Positions 27,323 through 35,036 of a stretch of 64,000 nucleotides of DNA are shown in pieces. The stretch covers positions 1,798,001 to 1,862,000 of the forward strand of contig OZ244147.1 of assembly GCA_965216105.1 (NCBI GenBank), given 5' to 3'. Numbering within the stretch: the stretch's first letter is position 1; each line of letters begins with the position of its first letter. The notes below the pieces were generated by a model. It was given only the letters and a program-made list of their open reading frames with translations. It ran no database searches and was not told the origin of the DNA. Both the position numbers and the translations under genes were made by a program. The stretch is from JAALLB01 sp017643495 (GTDB lineage Bacteria; Pseudomonadota; Alphaproteobacteria; Rhizobiales; Rhizobiaceae).

Positions 27323-27697
27323 ATGAAATCACTTCTTCAGTTCTTTACCTGGTGGAATGGCTCGACCCTGAATACGCGTTTTCACATCTGGCGTACATCA
27401 AGGCACGTTGGTGATGATGAATTTGGCAATTCCTATTACGAGAGCAAATCCGGCAAACGCTATGTGCAATATGCAGGCGAGGCTGAAGCCAGTGCGATAC
27501 CTTCCGGGTGGCATGGCTGGATGCATTATCGTGTCGACACACCGCCTTCGGAAGAAAACTACAAGGCGCGCGACTGGGAGAAGGCTCATCAACCAAACCT
27601 GACCGGTACGGCTGGTGCCTATTACCCGAAAGGCTCTCTGAACAACCCGGAAGAACGCCCGCGTGTTACCGGGGATTATGAAGCCTGGTCACCCTGA
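27323..27697 (+). CDS. NDUFA12-like accessory protein of NADH:ubiquinone oxidoreductase
   Basis: A 124-residue protein of the NDUFA12 (B17.2) family. Visible marks are W-x-G-S-x-x-x-T at the N-terminus, HVGDDEFGNSYYE, the R-Y-V-Q-Y block, PSGWHGWMHY and TGTAGAYYPKGSL. It is an accessory subunit of respiratory complex I in mitochondria and alphaproteobacteria, on the matrix/cytoplasmic arm. The core nuo genes are not in this window. In relatives it is often close to the DUF2155 gene and aat; here a phosphatase gene and bluB lie between. Confidence 0.93.
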   Translation: MKSLLQFFTWWNGSTLNTRFHIWRTSRHVGDDEFGNSYYESKSGKRYVQYAGEAEASAIPSGWHGWMHYRVDTPPSEENYKARDWEKAHQPNLTGTAGAYYPKGSLNNPEERPRVTGDYEAWSP

Positions 27698-27716
27698 TCC
27701 TGCTCCCGGCTACATT

Positions 27717-28442
27717 ATGAATTCATCCAGAGCACGCTTGCCAAAAGGCTTGCGAATTTACGCGATAGGCGATGTGCATGGCTGCCTTAAAGAACTCAAG
27801 GCGCTGATCAGCCTGATTGATGCCGATACACGAGAGAACCCGGTCAGAAACCGGGAGATTGTCTTCCTTGGCGATTACGTGGACCGGGGCCCAAAAAACA
27901 AGGGCGTAATCGATTATCTTCTTGAGCTAGAAGCAGGCAAACGCAAAACCGTATTCCTGCGGGGCAATCATGATGAAAGACTGGCCCGCTTTCTGTCAGA
28001 ACCTGAAAAGGTTGGTGCCGGTTTCCTGCGATGGGGTGGAGACACCACCATGCGCGATTACGGGATCATCATGAAAGACGGCGAGGGCTACAGTGCCGTT
28101 TCCAAACGCTTTCAACGAAAGTTTCCAAAGTCCCACAAGGCATTTTTGCGGCGGTTGAAATACAGCCACGAGGTCGGAGACTATTTCTTTGTCCATGCCG
28201 GAATTCGGCCCGGCGTTCCCTTGGCAAAACAGAAGCCGTCAGACCTGATGTGGATACGCGATGAATTTCTTCCTTCGAAAAGACAGCACCCGAAAGTGAT
28301 CGTTCACGGTCATACGCCTGTCAGCAATCCTGCGGTTCACTCAAATCGCATTGAGGTGGATACACGTTGCTATGATACAGGAAGGTTGACTGCGGTCGTT
28401 CTTGAGGGGAGCGAAAAACGCTTCATCCAGACACCGGGCTGA
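27717..28442 (+). CDS. PPP-type serine/threonine phosphatase or related metallophosphoesterase
   Basis: A 241-residue protein with all PPP motifs: GDVHGC, GDYVDRGP, RGNHDERL, and later histidines in FVHAGIRPG and VHGHTP. This set defines bacterial PrpA/PphA-like phosphatases and diadenosine tetraphosphate hydrolases; the length fits the former. It probably uses Mn2+ or Fe2+ in the cytoplasm. The start is uncertain: the frame is open from a GTG at 27663, with ATGs at 27678 (overlaps NDUFA12) and 27717. I chose 27717, which leaves a 19-base gap. It is convergent with bluB. Confidence 0.85.
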   Translation: MNSSRARLPKGLRIYAIGDVHGCLKELKALISLIDADTRENPVRNREIVFLGDYVDRGPKNKGVIDYLLELEAGKRKTVFLRGNHDERLARFLSEPEKVGAGFLRWGGDTTMRDYGIIMKDGEGYSAVSKRFQRKFPKSHKAFLRRLKYSHEVGDYFFVHAGIRPGVPLAKQKPSDLMWIRDEFLPSKRQHPKVIVHGHTPVSNPAVHSNRIEVDTRCYDTGRLTAVVLEGSEKRFIQTPG

Positions 28443-28466
28443 CCAGCAATCGGGCTGAACTGCAGG

Positions 28467-29096
28467 TCAGCGGCTTACCCATGATGTTTTTTCATTCTCT
28501 TGCCAGCCTTTTCGGTGCAGTTCGGGTAGTTCGTCCTGCTGCTGTGGATATCCGATGCAAAGATAGGCGGTGAATTGCCAATCCGGATCAACGTTCAGGA
28601 TTGCATTCATTTTTTCCGGTTCCAGGATTGAAACCCAGCCAACACCGATGTTCAGCGTTCTCGCCATCAACCATAACTGGTGTATTGCCGTGACTGTGGA
28701 AAAAACAAGGGTTTCCTGCATTGTCCGTCGTCCAAGTCCGCGTCCCGCGGCCGGATCGTTGTCTGTGAAGAATGCGATTTGAAGCGGGGCTTCCCTGAGA
28801 CCGGCAAGCTTGAGTTCGAGGTATTTGCGCTTTTCTTCATCGCAATAGTCTATCACAGCATCTGCATTTGCTTTTTCGTGACTTGCAATCACCCGGGCAC
28901 GTGCCTCAGGACTTTCAACCTCGATTATCCTCCACGGGCGACTGTTGCCAACGGAAGGTGACAGCTCAATTGCCTGATGAAGCAATTGCCTGGCTTCATC
29001 AGGTATCGGTGTGTTTTGGAAATGCCGAACATCACGTCGCCAGGTAAGGATGTCCAGCAGGGTATCGGTCTCGTGCGAAGTGAATTTCATGGACAT
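28467..29096 (-). CDS. bluB: 5,6-dimethylbenzimidazole synthase
   Basis: A 209-residue flavin-destructase of the nitroreductase fold. It resembles BluB rather than ordinary nitroreductases: R-R-D-V-R-x-F near the N-terminus, PSVGNSRPWR, a long KYLELKLAGLREAPL segment, ETLVFSTVTAIHQLWLMAR, GVGWVSI, and the final ELHRKGW. BluB fragments reduced FMN with oxygen to make the lower ligand of vitamin B12. No other cobalamin gene is in the window. It is convergent with the phosphatase gene and divergent from the DUF2155 gene, so it is a single-gene unit here. Assignment is by motif memory; a generic nitroreductase is the alternative. Confidence 0.82.
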   Translation of the reverse strand: MSMKFTSHETDTLLDILTWRRDVRHFQNTPIPDEARQLLHQAIELSPSVGNSRPWRIIEVESPEARARVIASHEKANADAVIDYCDEEKRKYLELKLAGLREAPLQIAFFTDNDPAAGRGLGRRTMQETLVFSTVTAIHQLWLMARTLNIGVGWVSILEPEKMNAILNVDPDWQFTAYLCIGYPQQQDELPELHRKGWQENEKTSWVSR

Positions 29097-29434
29097 TTCC
29101 GTTGGTCAGGTCACAACACCTACCATTGAGGGAACGTCCTGAACATGCCTTGTGCGACACTGGTCTGGCCGGGTTCAGCCAAAATTTTATGCCGATACCG
29201 GTATCCGGACTTCGATATCTCCGGTTCCCGCGTTCGGATCAAAATGTTTCCCGTAGCGCCCGAACTGCGGGGCATCAATACAACAAGCAAATCCACTGTG
29301 TTTGAACCGGTTGAATGATTCTTGATCAGTATTGCTGTTCACAGCAGAATTGATAGTTGTGTGACATGCCTTTTCTGTGCCGGAAAGCCGTGCTATCTGC
29401 TTTCGACGAGGTTAGAAAGCGGCTTAATTCTATC
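29097..29434. other. Intergenic region between bluB and the DUF2155 gene
   Basis: A 338-base divergent gap. No gene with a plausible start and family, no tRNA-like fold and no terminator was seen. I specifically looked for a B12-riboswitch-like box before bluB and did not recognise one, but a covariance search is needed. It must hold promoters for both neighbours. Confidence 0.45.
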
Positions 29435-29896
29435 ATGAAATGTTCTAAATTCCGGAACCGGTCAGTCCGTGCAGGTTTGGCAATTCTGGCTATGCTGTCA
29501 ACTTTCGCAGTATTGCCGGCAAACAGCCAGGTGACTGGTGAGCAACTGCCAGAGCCGGAATTGGAAACCCGGATTTCCAACAAGGTCGCCGAATTTTCAG
29601 GCATCGACAAGATTACCGGCAGGATCATCAAGTTTGATGTCTACATTGATGAGACCGTCCAGTTTGGCGCGCTGCAGGTGACACCTCGTGTCTGCTATTC
29701 AAGGCCGATCACGCAAAAGCCCAAGACCACCAGCTTTATCGAGGTGGATGAAATTACCCTGGACAGGAAGATCCGGCGCATATTCACCGGCTGGATGTTT
29801 GCAGACAGTCCCGGGCTCAATGCGGTGGAGCATCCGGTTTATGATATCTGGCTGAACAATTGCAAAATGGAATCAGACGTCGCTCCGCCTTCCTGA
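29435..29896 (+). CDS. DUF2155 family exported protein
   Basis: A 153-residue protein with an N-terminal hydrophobic signal (LAILAMLSTFAVLPANSQ) and the DUF2155 signatures FSGIDKITGRI, FGALQVTPRVC, IFTGWMFADSPGLNAVEHPVYD and W-L-N-N-C. Two conserved cysteines (in PRVC and NNC) probably form a disulfide in the periplasm. The function is unknown; the family is alphaproteobacterial and its gene usually lies next to NDUFA12 and aat. The start is placed at the ATG before the signal peptide. Its 3' end overlaps the convergent aat gene by 58 bases. Confidence 0.85.
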   Translation: MKCSKFRNRSVRAGLAILAMLSTFAVLPANSQVTGEQLPEPELETRISNKVAEFSGIDKITGRIIKFDVYIDETVQFGALQVTPRVCYSRPITQKPKTTSFIEVDEITLDRKIRRIFTGWMFADSPGLNAVEHPVYDIWLNNCKMESDVAPPS

Positions 29897-30507
29897 TCGA
29901 AAAAGGCTTCTCCGTGTAGCGCTTCTTCCAACAGGTCCTGATATTCCTCGCGGGGGACCTCAATTACCCCGAATCTTTCCAGGTGTTCAGTACGAAACTG
30001 GGTGTCCAGCAGGATGAAGCCGGCCCTTTTCATGTGGTAGACAAGGTGGACCAGGGCAATCTTGGACGCGTCGGTTTTCCGGGAAAACATGCTCTCGCCG
30101 AAAAACGCCCGCCCAAGCCTTACGCCATAAAGTCCTCCGACCAGTTCATCGCCTTCGCGGACTTCAAAACTGTGTGCATGTCCCATTTCGTGCAGATCTG
30201 AATAGAGCTCCATGATCCGCTTGTTTATCCAGGTCGTCTGGCGGTTGGGGGCGGATTGCGCACATGCTGCAACCGTTGCCTTGAAATCACGGTCAATTTC
30301 GACGCTGAACGTTGTTTTGCGCAATGTTTTGCGCAGGCTGCGGGGAATATGAAAACTCTCCAGTGGCAGGATACCGCGATGTTCCGGTTCAACCCAGAAC
30401 AAGCCCGGGTCTTCGGCAGATTCGGCCATTGGAAAAATGCCGCATGCATATGCTTTCAGCAATACTTGCGGCGTGATTTCCAGCAGGACGTCATCAATCC
30501 CGGACAT
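29839..30507 (-). CDS. aat: Leucyl/phenylalanyl-tRNA-protein transferase
   Basis: A 222-residue Aat. Motifs: AYACGIFPM, WVEPEHRGILP, the GNAT-like core GLYGVRLGRAFFGESMF and FILLDTQFRTEHLERFG. It adds Leu or Phe to proteins beginning with Arg or Lys, marking them for ClpAP degradation (N-degron pathway). The accC stop lies 6 bases upstream of its start, so it is the last gene of an accB-accC-aat unit. Its C-terminal ~19 codons overlap the convergent DUF2155 gene. Confidence 0.94.
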   Translation of the reverse strand: MSGIDDVLLEITPQVLLKAYACGIFPMAESAEDPGLFWVEPEHRGILPLESFHIPRSLRKTLRKTTFSVEIDRDFKATVAACAQSAPNRQTTWINKRIMELYSDLHEMGHAHSFEVREGDELVGGLYGVRLGRAFFGESMFSRKTDASKIALVHLVYHMKRAGFILLDTQFRTEHLERFGVIEVPREEYQDLLEEALHGEAFFDQEGGATSDSILQLFSQIS

Positions 30508-30513
30508 TGTTTT

Positions 30514-31863
30514 CTATTCGGCAGCTTTTCCGGCCAGATAGTGTTCCAGCCAATGAATGTCGTAATCACCATTTGCCATGTCCGGATCAGCTACGAGGTC
30601 ACGGAACAGGGGCAAGGTTGTTTCCACACCCTCGATCACGAACTCCTCAAGCGAGCGCTTCAAACGGGCAAGGCATTCTTCCCTTGTACGTCCGTGCACG
30701 ATCAGCTTGCCAATCAGGCTGTCGTAATACGGCGGGATCCTGTAGCCTTGGTAGACACCGGAATCGATGCGAACGCCCAGTCCGCCCGGAGGATGATAGA
30801 AGGTGATTTCACCGGGTGAGGGGACAAATGTCGACGGATGCTCTGCATTGATGCGGCATTCGATTGCATGCCCGGACAGAGGAACATCTTCCTGACGGAT
30901 TGACATGCCGGTACCGGCTGCAACACGCAATTGCTCGTTGACCAGATCAATACGGGTGATCATTTCCGTGACGGGATGCTCGACCTGAAGACGGGTGTTC
31001 ATCTCGATAAAATAGAATTCGCCATCCTCGTAGAGAAATTCAATGGTGCCGGCACCCGAATAGCCCAGGCCCTGAATGGCCTTCGCGCAAATGTCACCGA
31101 TCTTTTTCCGGGCCTCGTCATCAAGAGCCGGTGAAACAGCTTCTTCCCAGACTTTCTGGTGCCGTCTTTGCAGCGAACAATCGCGTTCCCAAAGATGGAT
31201 ACCGCCACCCTTGCCGTCGCCCAAAACCTGGATTTCGATATGACGGGGTTTGCCGAGGAATTTTTCAATGTAGACGGCATCATCGCCGAATGCGGCACCA
31301 GCCTCGCTTCGGGTGGTTTGCAATGCAGTCAGCATTTCCGCTTCGCTGCGCACCACCTTCATGCCGCGTCCGCCACCGCCAGAGGCAGCCTTGATGATAA
31401 CCGGATAACCGATTTCTGCTGCAATTCGCTTTGCGTCTTCGGTTTCCCTGACTTCACCATCCGAGCCGGGAACTACAGGAATTCCGAGTGCCTTGGCCGT
31501 CTTTTTTGCCTCGATCTTGTCGCCCATTACGCGAATATGGTCGGCTTTGGGGCCGATAAACGTGATGTTGTGAGCCTCAAGCACATCGGCAAACTTGGCG
31601 TTTTCAGACAGGAAGCCATAGCCGGGATGGATGGCATCAGCGCCCGTGATCTCGCAGGCTGCCATGATCTCGTGAATGTTGAGATAGCTTTCCCGCGATG
31701 ATGGAGGACCGATGCAAACCGTTTCGTCTGCCAGTTTTACATGCATTGCATTGGCGTCTGCCGTGGAATGGACAGCGACAGTCTGGATGCCAAGCTCCTT
31801 GCATGCCCGCAAGATACGCAGTGCAATCTCACCACGGTTTGCAATCAGAACCTTGTTGAACAT
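30514..31863 (-). CDS. accC: Biotin carboxylase subunit of acetyl-CoA carboxylase
   Basis: A 449-residue ATP-grasp enzyme that carboxylates biotin on AccB in the first step of fatty-acid synthesis. N-terminal FNKVLIANRGEIALRI, the HPGYGFLSEN motif, the glycine-rich ATP loop SGGGGRGMK, and the catalytic EMNTRLQVEH are intact. The length is standard. It follows accB by 12 bases. Confidence 0.96.
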   Translation of the reverse strand: MFNKVLIANRGEIALRILRACKELGIQTVAVHSTADANAMHVKLADETVCIGPPSSRESYLNIHEIMAACEITGADAIHPGYGFLSENAKFADVLEAHNITFIGPKADHIRVMGDKIEAKKTAKALGIPVVPGSDGEVRETEDAKRIAAEIGYPVIIKAASGGGGRGMKVVRSEAEMLTALQTTRSEAGAAFGDDAVYIEKFLGKPRHIEIQVLGDGKGGGIHLWERDCSLQRRHQKVWEEAVSPALDDEARKKIGDICAKAIQGLGYSGAGTIEFLYEDGEFYFIEMNTRLQVEHPVTEMITRIDLVNEQLRVAAGTGMSIRQEDVPLSGHAIECRINAEHPSTFVPSPGEITFYHPPGGLGVRIDSGVYQGYRIPPYYDSLIGKLIVHGRTREECLARLKRSLEEFVIEGVETTLPLFRDLVADPDMANGDYDIHWLEHYLAGKAAE

Positions 31864-31875
31864 GGATGCTGCCCC

Positions 31876-32343
31876 TTATTCGATGTGCAGCAATTGCTCG
31901 CCGAACTCTACCGGTTGGCCATCATCGACAAGGATGGCAACCACTTTTCCCGAAACAGGGGAAGGTATCTGGTTCATGGTTTTCATCGCTTCGACGATCA
32001 TCACGGTGTCACCCTTCTTTACCGTGTCGCCAACCTTGACGAACGGATCGGCGCCAGGGGCCGGAGCATGATAGGCCGTGCCCACCATGGGTGATGGCAC
32101 GTTTCCGTTTTGCGAAGAGGTTTCCGGGGCCGGGGCAGGGGCTGCAGATGCTGCGGGAGCTGCCTGTATCTGGGGAGCCGCCACGGGCGCATGGACCTGT
32201 ACCGGTTGGGAAGTCACATTTCGCGACAACCTGATGGAGAGGTCTTCATGTTCGATTTCGATTTCTGAAAGATCGGTTTCAGTCAAAAGCGTTGCCAGGT
32301 CCCTGATCAGATCCCGGTCTATGGATGTTTTCTTTGATGACAT
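31876..32343 (-). CDS. accB: Biotin carboxyl carrier protein of acetyl-CoA carboxylase
   Basis: A 155-residue BCCP with the usual layout: an N-terminal helical part, an Ala/Pro-rich linker (~50-80) and a C-terminal biotinyl domain with the modification site EAMKTMN (Lys121). It carries the carboxyl group between AccC and the carboxyltransferase. In relatives aroQ often precedes accB; here 202 bases without a recognisable gene separate accB from the DsbA-like gene. Confidence 0.95.
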   Translation of the reverse strand: MSSKKTSIDRDLIRDLATLLTETDLSEIEIEHEDLSIRLSRNVTSQPVQVHAPVAAPQIQAAPAASAAPAPAPETSSQNGNVPSPMVGTAYHAPAPGADPFVKVGDTVKKGDTVMIVEAMKTMNQIPSPVSGKVVAILVDDGQPVEFGEQLLHIE

Positions 32344-32545
32344 TTGTTCCTGCCAGCGTGATTTCTGTGCTTGTAACCGGGCAAAGGCCCTGTTTTGTCT
32401 CTTAAATCAATGCCGCTAGACCTAAACGCAATTTATCCGCTTTACAACCGCTGAAAGCACCTGGCCTGTGTGTGTATGTGGCTAGTCTGTGCAGAAACCG
32501 CAATCAAATGGTCGTGCAGGGCGGAGTTGACCGCATATTTGCAGA

Positions 32546-33343
32546 TTATTGCGTTCTGGTTGCCTCGATCTGCTGCATGAGTTCATCATAGCCAACGGCA
32601 CCGGAAACGACCTCGTTGCCGATGATATAGGACGGCGTGCCCGTGATGCCGAGTGAATTGGCTATTTCATACGTTGTCTGGATTGTTGCGATTATTGCCG
32701 GATTATCCATCTCTTCAACGAGTTTTTCACGTTCAGCACCCATGGAAACGGCAAGTTCCATGGCTCTTCCGCCATCTTTGGGGCCTTCAAGGCCGAGTAG
32801 CTCGACATGAAATTCAGCGTGTTTTTCCGGCATGACACGTGAAAAGGCCATGCTGACCCTGCTTGCTTCAATTGAGCCTTCTCCAAGCACCGGAAATTCC
32901 TTGAGGATGAATCTCAGCTTGTTGTCATCTGCCAGAAGACGGTGCATGTCATCCATGGCCCGTTTGCAATAACCGCAATTGTAGTCGAAAAACTCCACGA
33001 TCCGGATTGCGTCCGGAGCATCGCTGCCAATTTCTATCTGATAGGGCGCAGCGTAAATTTGTTCGTGCGAGGATTGCAGTGTTTCCTGTTGCCGGCTGGC
33101 AATTTCTGCCTGCTGTTTTTTCTGCAGGGCTTCCTGAACCTCGATCATGATCTCGGGATTTTCGAGCAAATATTCGCGAATGATCGTTTCAATGCGCTGA
33201 CGATCTGCAGAATCGGCATTGCCTGCCGCTGCTTCGTTCTCCTGCGCCCGGGCAGTGCCTTGTTGTGCGATTGCCAGGGACAGAAAACCGGTTAAAGCCA
33301 GGCTGGCAATGATCCTGCCGGAATACGGGCTCGTGTGCATCAT
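32546..33343 (-). CDS. DsbA-family thiol-disulfide oxidoreductase
   Basis: A 265-residue exported protein. A signal peptide (IIASLALTGFLSLAIAQQGTARA) is followed by an N-terminal helical region (~40-110, as in the Com1/ScsC group) and a DsbA-type thioredoxin domain with the active site CGYC and the cis-proline loop GTPSYIIG. It probably forms or isomerises disulfides in periplasmic proteins. The start is chosen at the first of two adjacent ATGs; the open frame upstream is not conserved. The M48 protease gene ends 13 bases before its start, so the two are probably co-transcribed. Confidence 0.88.
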   Translation of the reverse strand: MMHTSPYSGRIIASLALTGFLSLAIAQQGTARAQENEAAAGNADSADRQRIETIIREYLLENPEIMIEVQEALQKKQQAEIASRQQETLQSSHEQIYAAPYQIEIGSDAPDAIRIVEFFDYNCGYCKRAMDDMHRLLADDNKLRFILKEFPVLGEGSIEASRVSMAFSRVMPEKHAEFHVELLGLEGPKDGGRAMELAVSMGAEREKLVEEMDNPAIIATIQTTYEIANSLGITGTPSYIIGNEVVSGAVGYDELMQQIEATRTQ

Positions 33344-33356
33344 GATTGAATACCTG

Positions 33357-34727
33357 TTATTTCGAAAACTTGATGATGTCTTCCAGCCGCAACCAGGTGG
33401 GTGAGCCGGTCTTGATGTGTGGCTGGGCGCGCAGGGCAAACTGTTTTGCTTCACGGATGCGCCCCTGAATGAACCGCTCCTCTGCTGTTGCTGCCATGGC
33501 AAGGATCTGGTCGCCTGATGCAGCATGGGCGCGGGCAAGCAGGCCGTGTGCCCGGCTTGAATACTTGTCACGTCCGACCGCGCCCTTGAGGGTCTGAATG
33601 GCTGCTTTCAGGTTTGCCGAATTGCCGGTCTCCAGCAATGCATGTCCCAACTGGACACGGAGAAGTCCGGATTCCGACCTGTCCAGCGCAATTGCCTGCT
33701 TGAATGATTTTGCCGCGTCTGCCGGACGACCGGCTTTCAAAAGGATTTCCCCTTTCATCTCATGAAAATAGGGGTTCTTCGGCTGTTGTTTGATCAGCCT
33801 GTCCATGATCGGCAAACCTTGTCTGGGAATGCCGGAAAGGTGGTAGGCAATGGCTGAGCCGTAAAGGCCGGGCATGGAGTTGAAATCCTTGCCAAACAGG
33901 TTGCGTACCAGATTGAAGCCACCCGCATAGGCAGCAATTTTTGCCCGGGCAAGATCGTGACGAAGCTGGAGCGCCTCCGGGTCTTTCTTGTCAAAGAACG
34001 GACTTCTGGCTGCTGAATCCTGCAAAAATGCTATCCGCTCCCTGGGGAGAGGGTGGCTCAAGGCATAAGGATCGAGCCGGCCGGAACTGAATAGCGGGTT
34101 CTGACCAAGCTTTTTGAACGTAGTCAACATGCCGCGTCCGGACTGGCCTGTTTTCTCAAGAAGCGTCAAACCTGCACGGTCAGCGGAAGATTCTTCTTCC
34201 CGTTGATAGGCGAGCAGGCCCCGTCGCGCAGCTGATCCGGTTCCCAGTGCAATGGCGGCAGCAGCATCGCCACCACCGCCGGCAACCGCTGCACCTGCCC
34301 CTGCAAGCAAGCCGAGCAGGGACAGGATTTGCGCCTGCTCCAGCCTGTCGCGAAGACGGGTAAGGTGACCGCCAAGTATGTGGCCGGTTTCATGGGCAAA
34401 CACGCCGATAATCTCGTTTGGTGTGTCGGCCTGCATGATAGCACCGGTGTTTATGAACATCCGGGTGCCGGTAACAAAGGCGTTGAACTCTTGCTGGTTG
34501 AGAAGAAATATCTCGATTGACCCGCTACGCAGGCCCGCTGCCCTGAAAATAGGTGCCGTGTAATCATTCAGGAGGTTTTCAATTTCTGCATCCCTTACCA
34601 ATGGCAGGCTGCGACCTTGTGCACGGGACTGGTTTGCAAAGGGAAGTGCGACAAAGGCAATCATTGCCACCAACAGCATGAAAATGCGGCTGGTTTTGCC
34701 AAACGCTGATACACTGGGTGAATACAT
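33357..34727 (-). CDS. M48-family metalloprotease with TPR region, BepA-like
   Basis: A 456-residue exported protease. The signal peptide lies at ~15-38 (IFMLLVAMIAFVALPFANQSRA). The zinc motif HETGH with downstream Glu defines peptidase family M48; tetratricopeptide-like helices fill the C-terminal half. The E. coli relative BepA guards outer-membrane protein assembly by degrading stalled LptD and BamA. A similar quality-control role is likely here and fits with the adjacent DsbA-like gene. The start at 34727 gives the expected signal peptide; upstream ATGs in the same frame would bury it. Confidence 0.88.
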   Translation of the reverse strand: MYSPSVSAFGKTSRIFMLLVAMIAFVALPFANQSRAQGRSLPLVRDAEIENLLNDYTAPIFRAAGLRSGSIEIFLLNQQEFNAFVTGTRMFINTGAIMQADTPNEIIGVFAHETGHILGGHLTRLRDRLEQAQILSLLGLLAGAGAAVAGGGGDAAAAIALGTGSAARRGLLAYQREEESSADRAGLTLLEKTGQSGRGMLTTFKKLGQNPLFSSGRLDPYALSHPLPRERIAFLQDSAARSPFFDKKDPEALQLRHDLARAKIAAYAGGFNLVRNLFGKDFNSMPGLYGSAIAYHLSGIPRQGLPIMDRLIKQQPKNPYFHEMKGEILLKAGRPADAAKSFKQAIALDRSESGLLRVQLGHALLETGNSANLKAAIQTLKGAVGRDKYSSRAHGLLARAHAASGDQILAMAATAEERFIQGRIREAKQFALRAQPHIKTGSPTWLRLEDIIKFSK

Positions 34728-35036
34728 TTCCGGTACGGGTTCCCTGCTTCTTGTCTGATGTGTGCCTGCTTGCTTGACCAAAATGGTCATTATTTGGCCA
34801 AGCCTGCACAATCTTGCTGACACGTTCATTACTAATGTTGATTCCGCGGCTTTACAAATCACGGTTTGCGGATTGTTTGCAAACCTGGTTTCTGGCCCGA
34901 TGTCATGACAGTTTCGGAAGCCTTGAAGAACTGATTCTGATGCGAGGCTGTACCAGCCTTGCGCTTTGTTTTGCTATTTCGCCGGACTATGGCTAAGAGT
35001 GGCTTTCGGAGGAACGCTTGTAGGGGCACAGTTTCA
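34728..35036. other. Divergent intergenic region, M48 protease to RND exporter B
   Basis: About 309 bases without a convincing gene. It must hold promoters for both directions. The frame of the exporter is open upstream to 34959, but homology with the paralogue begins at 35037. Nothing else was recognised. Confidence 0.45.
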
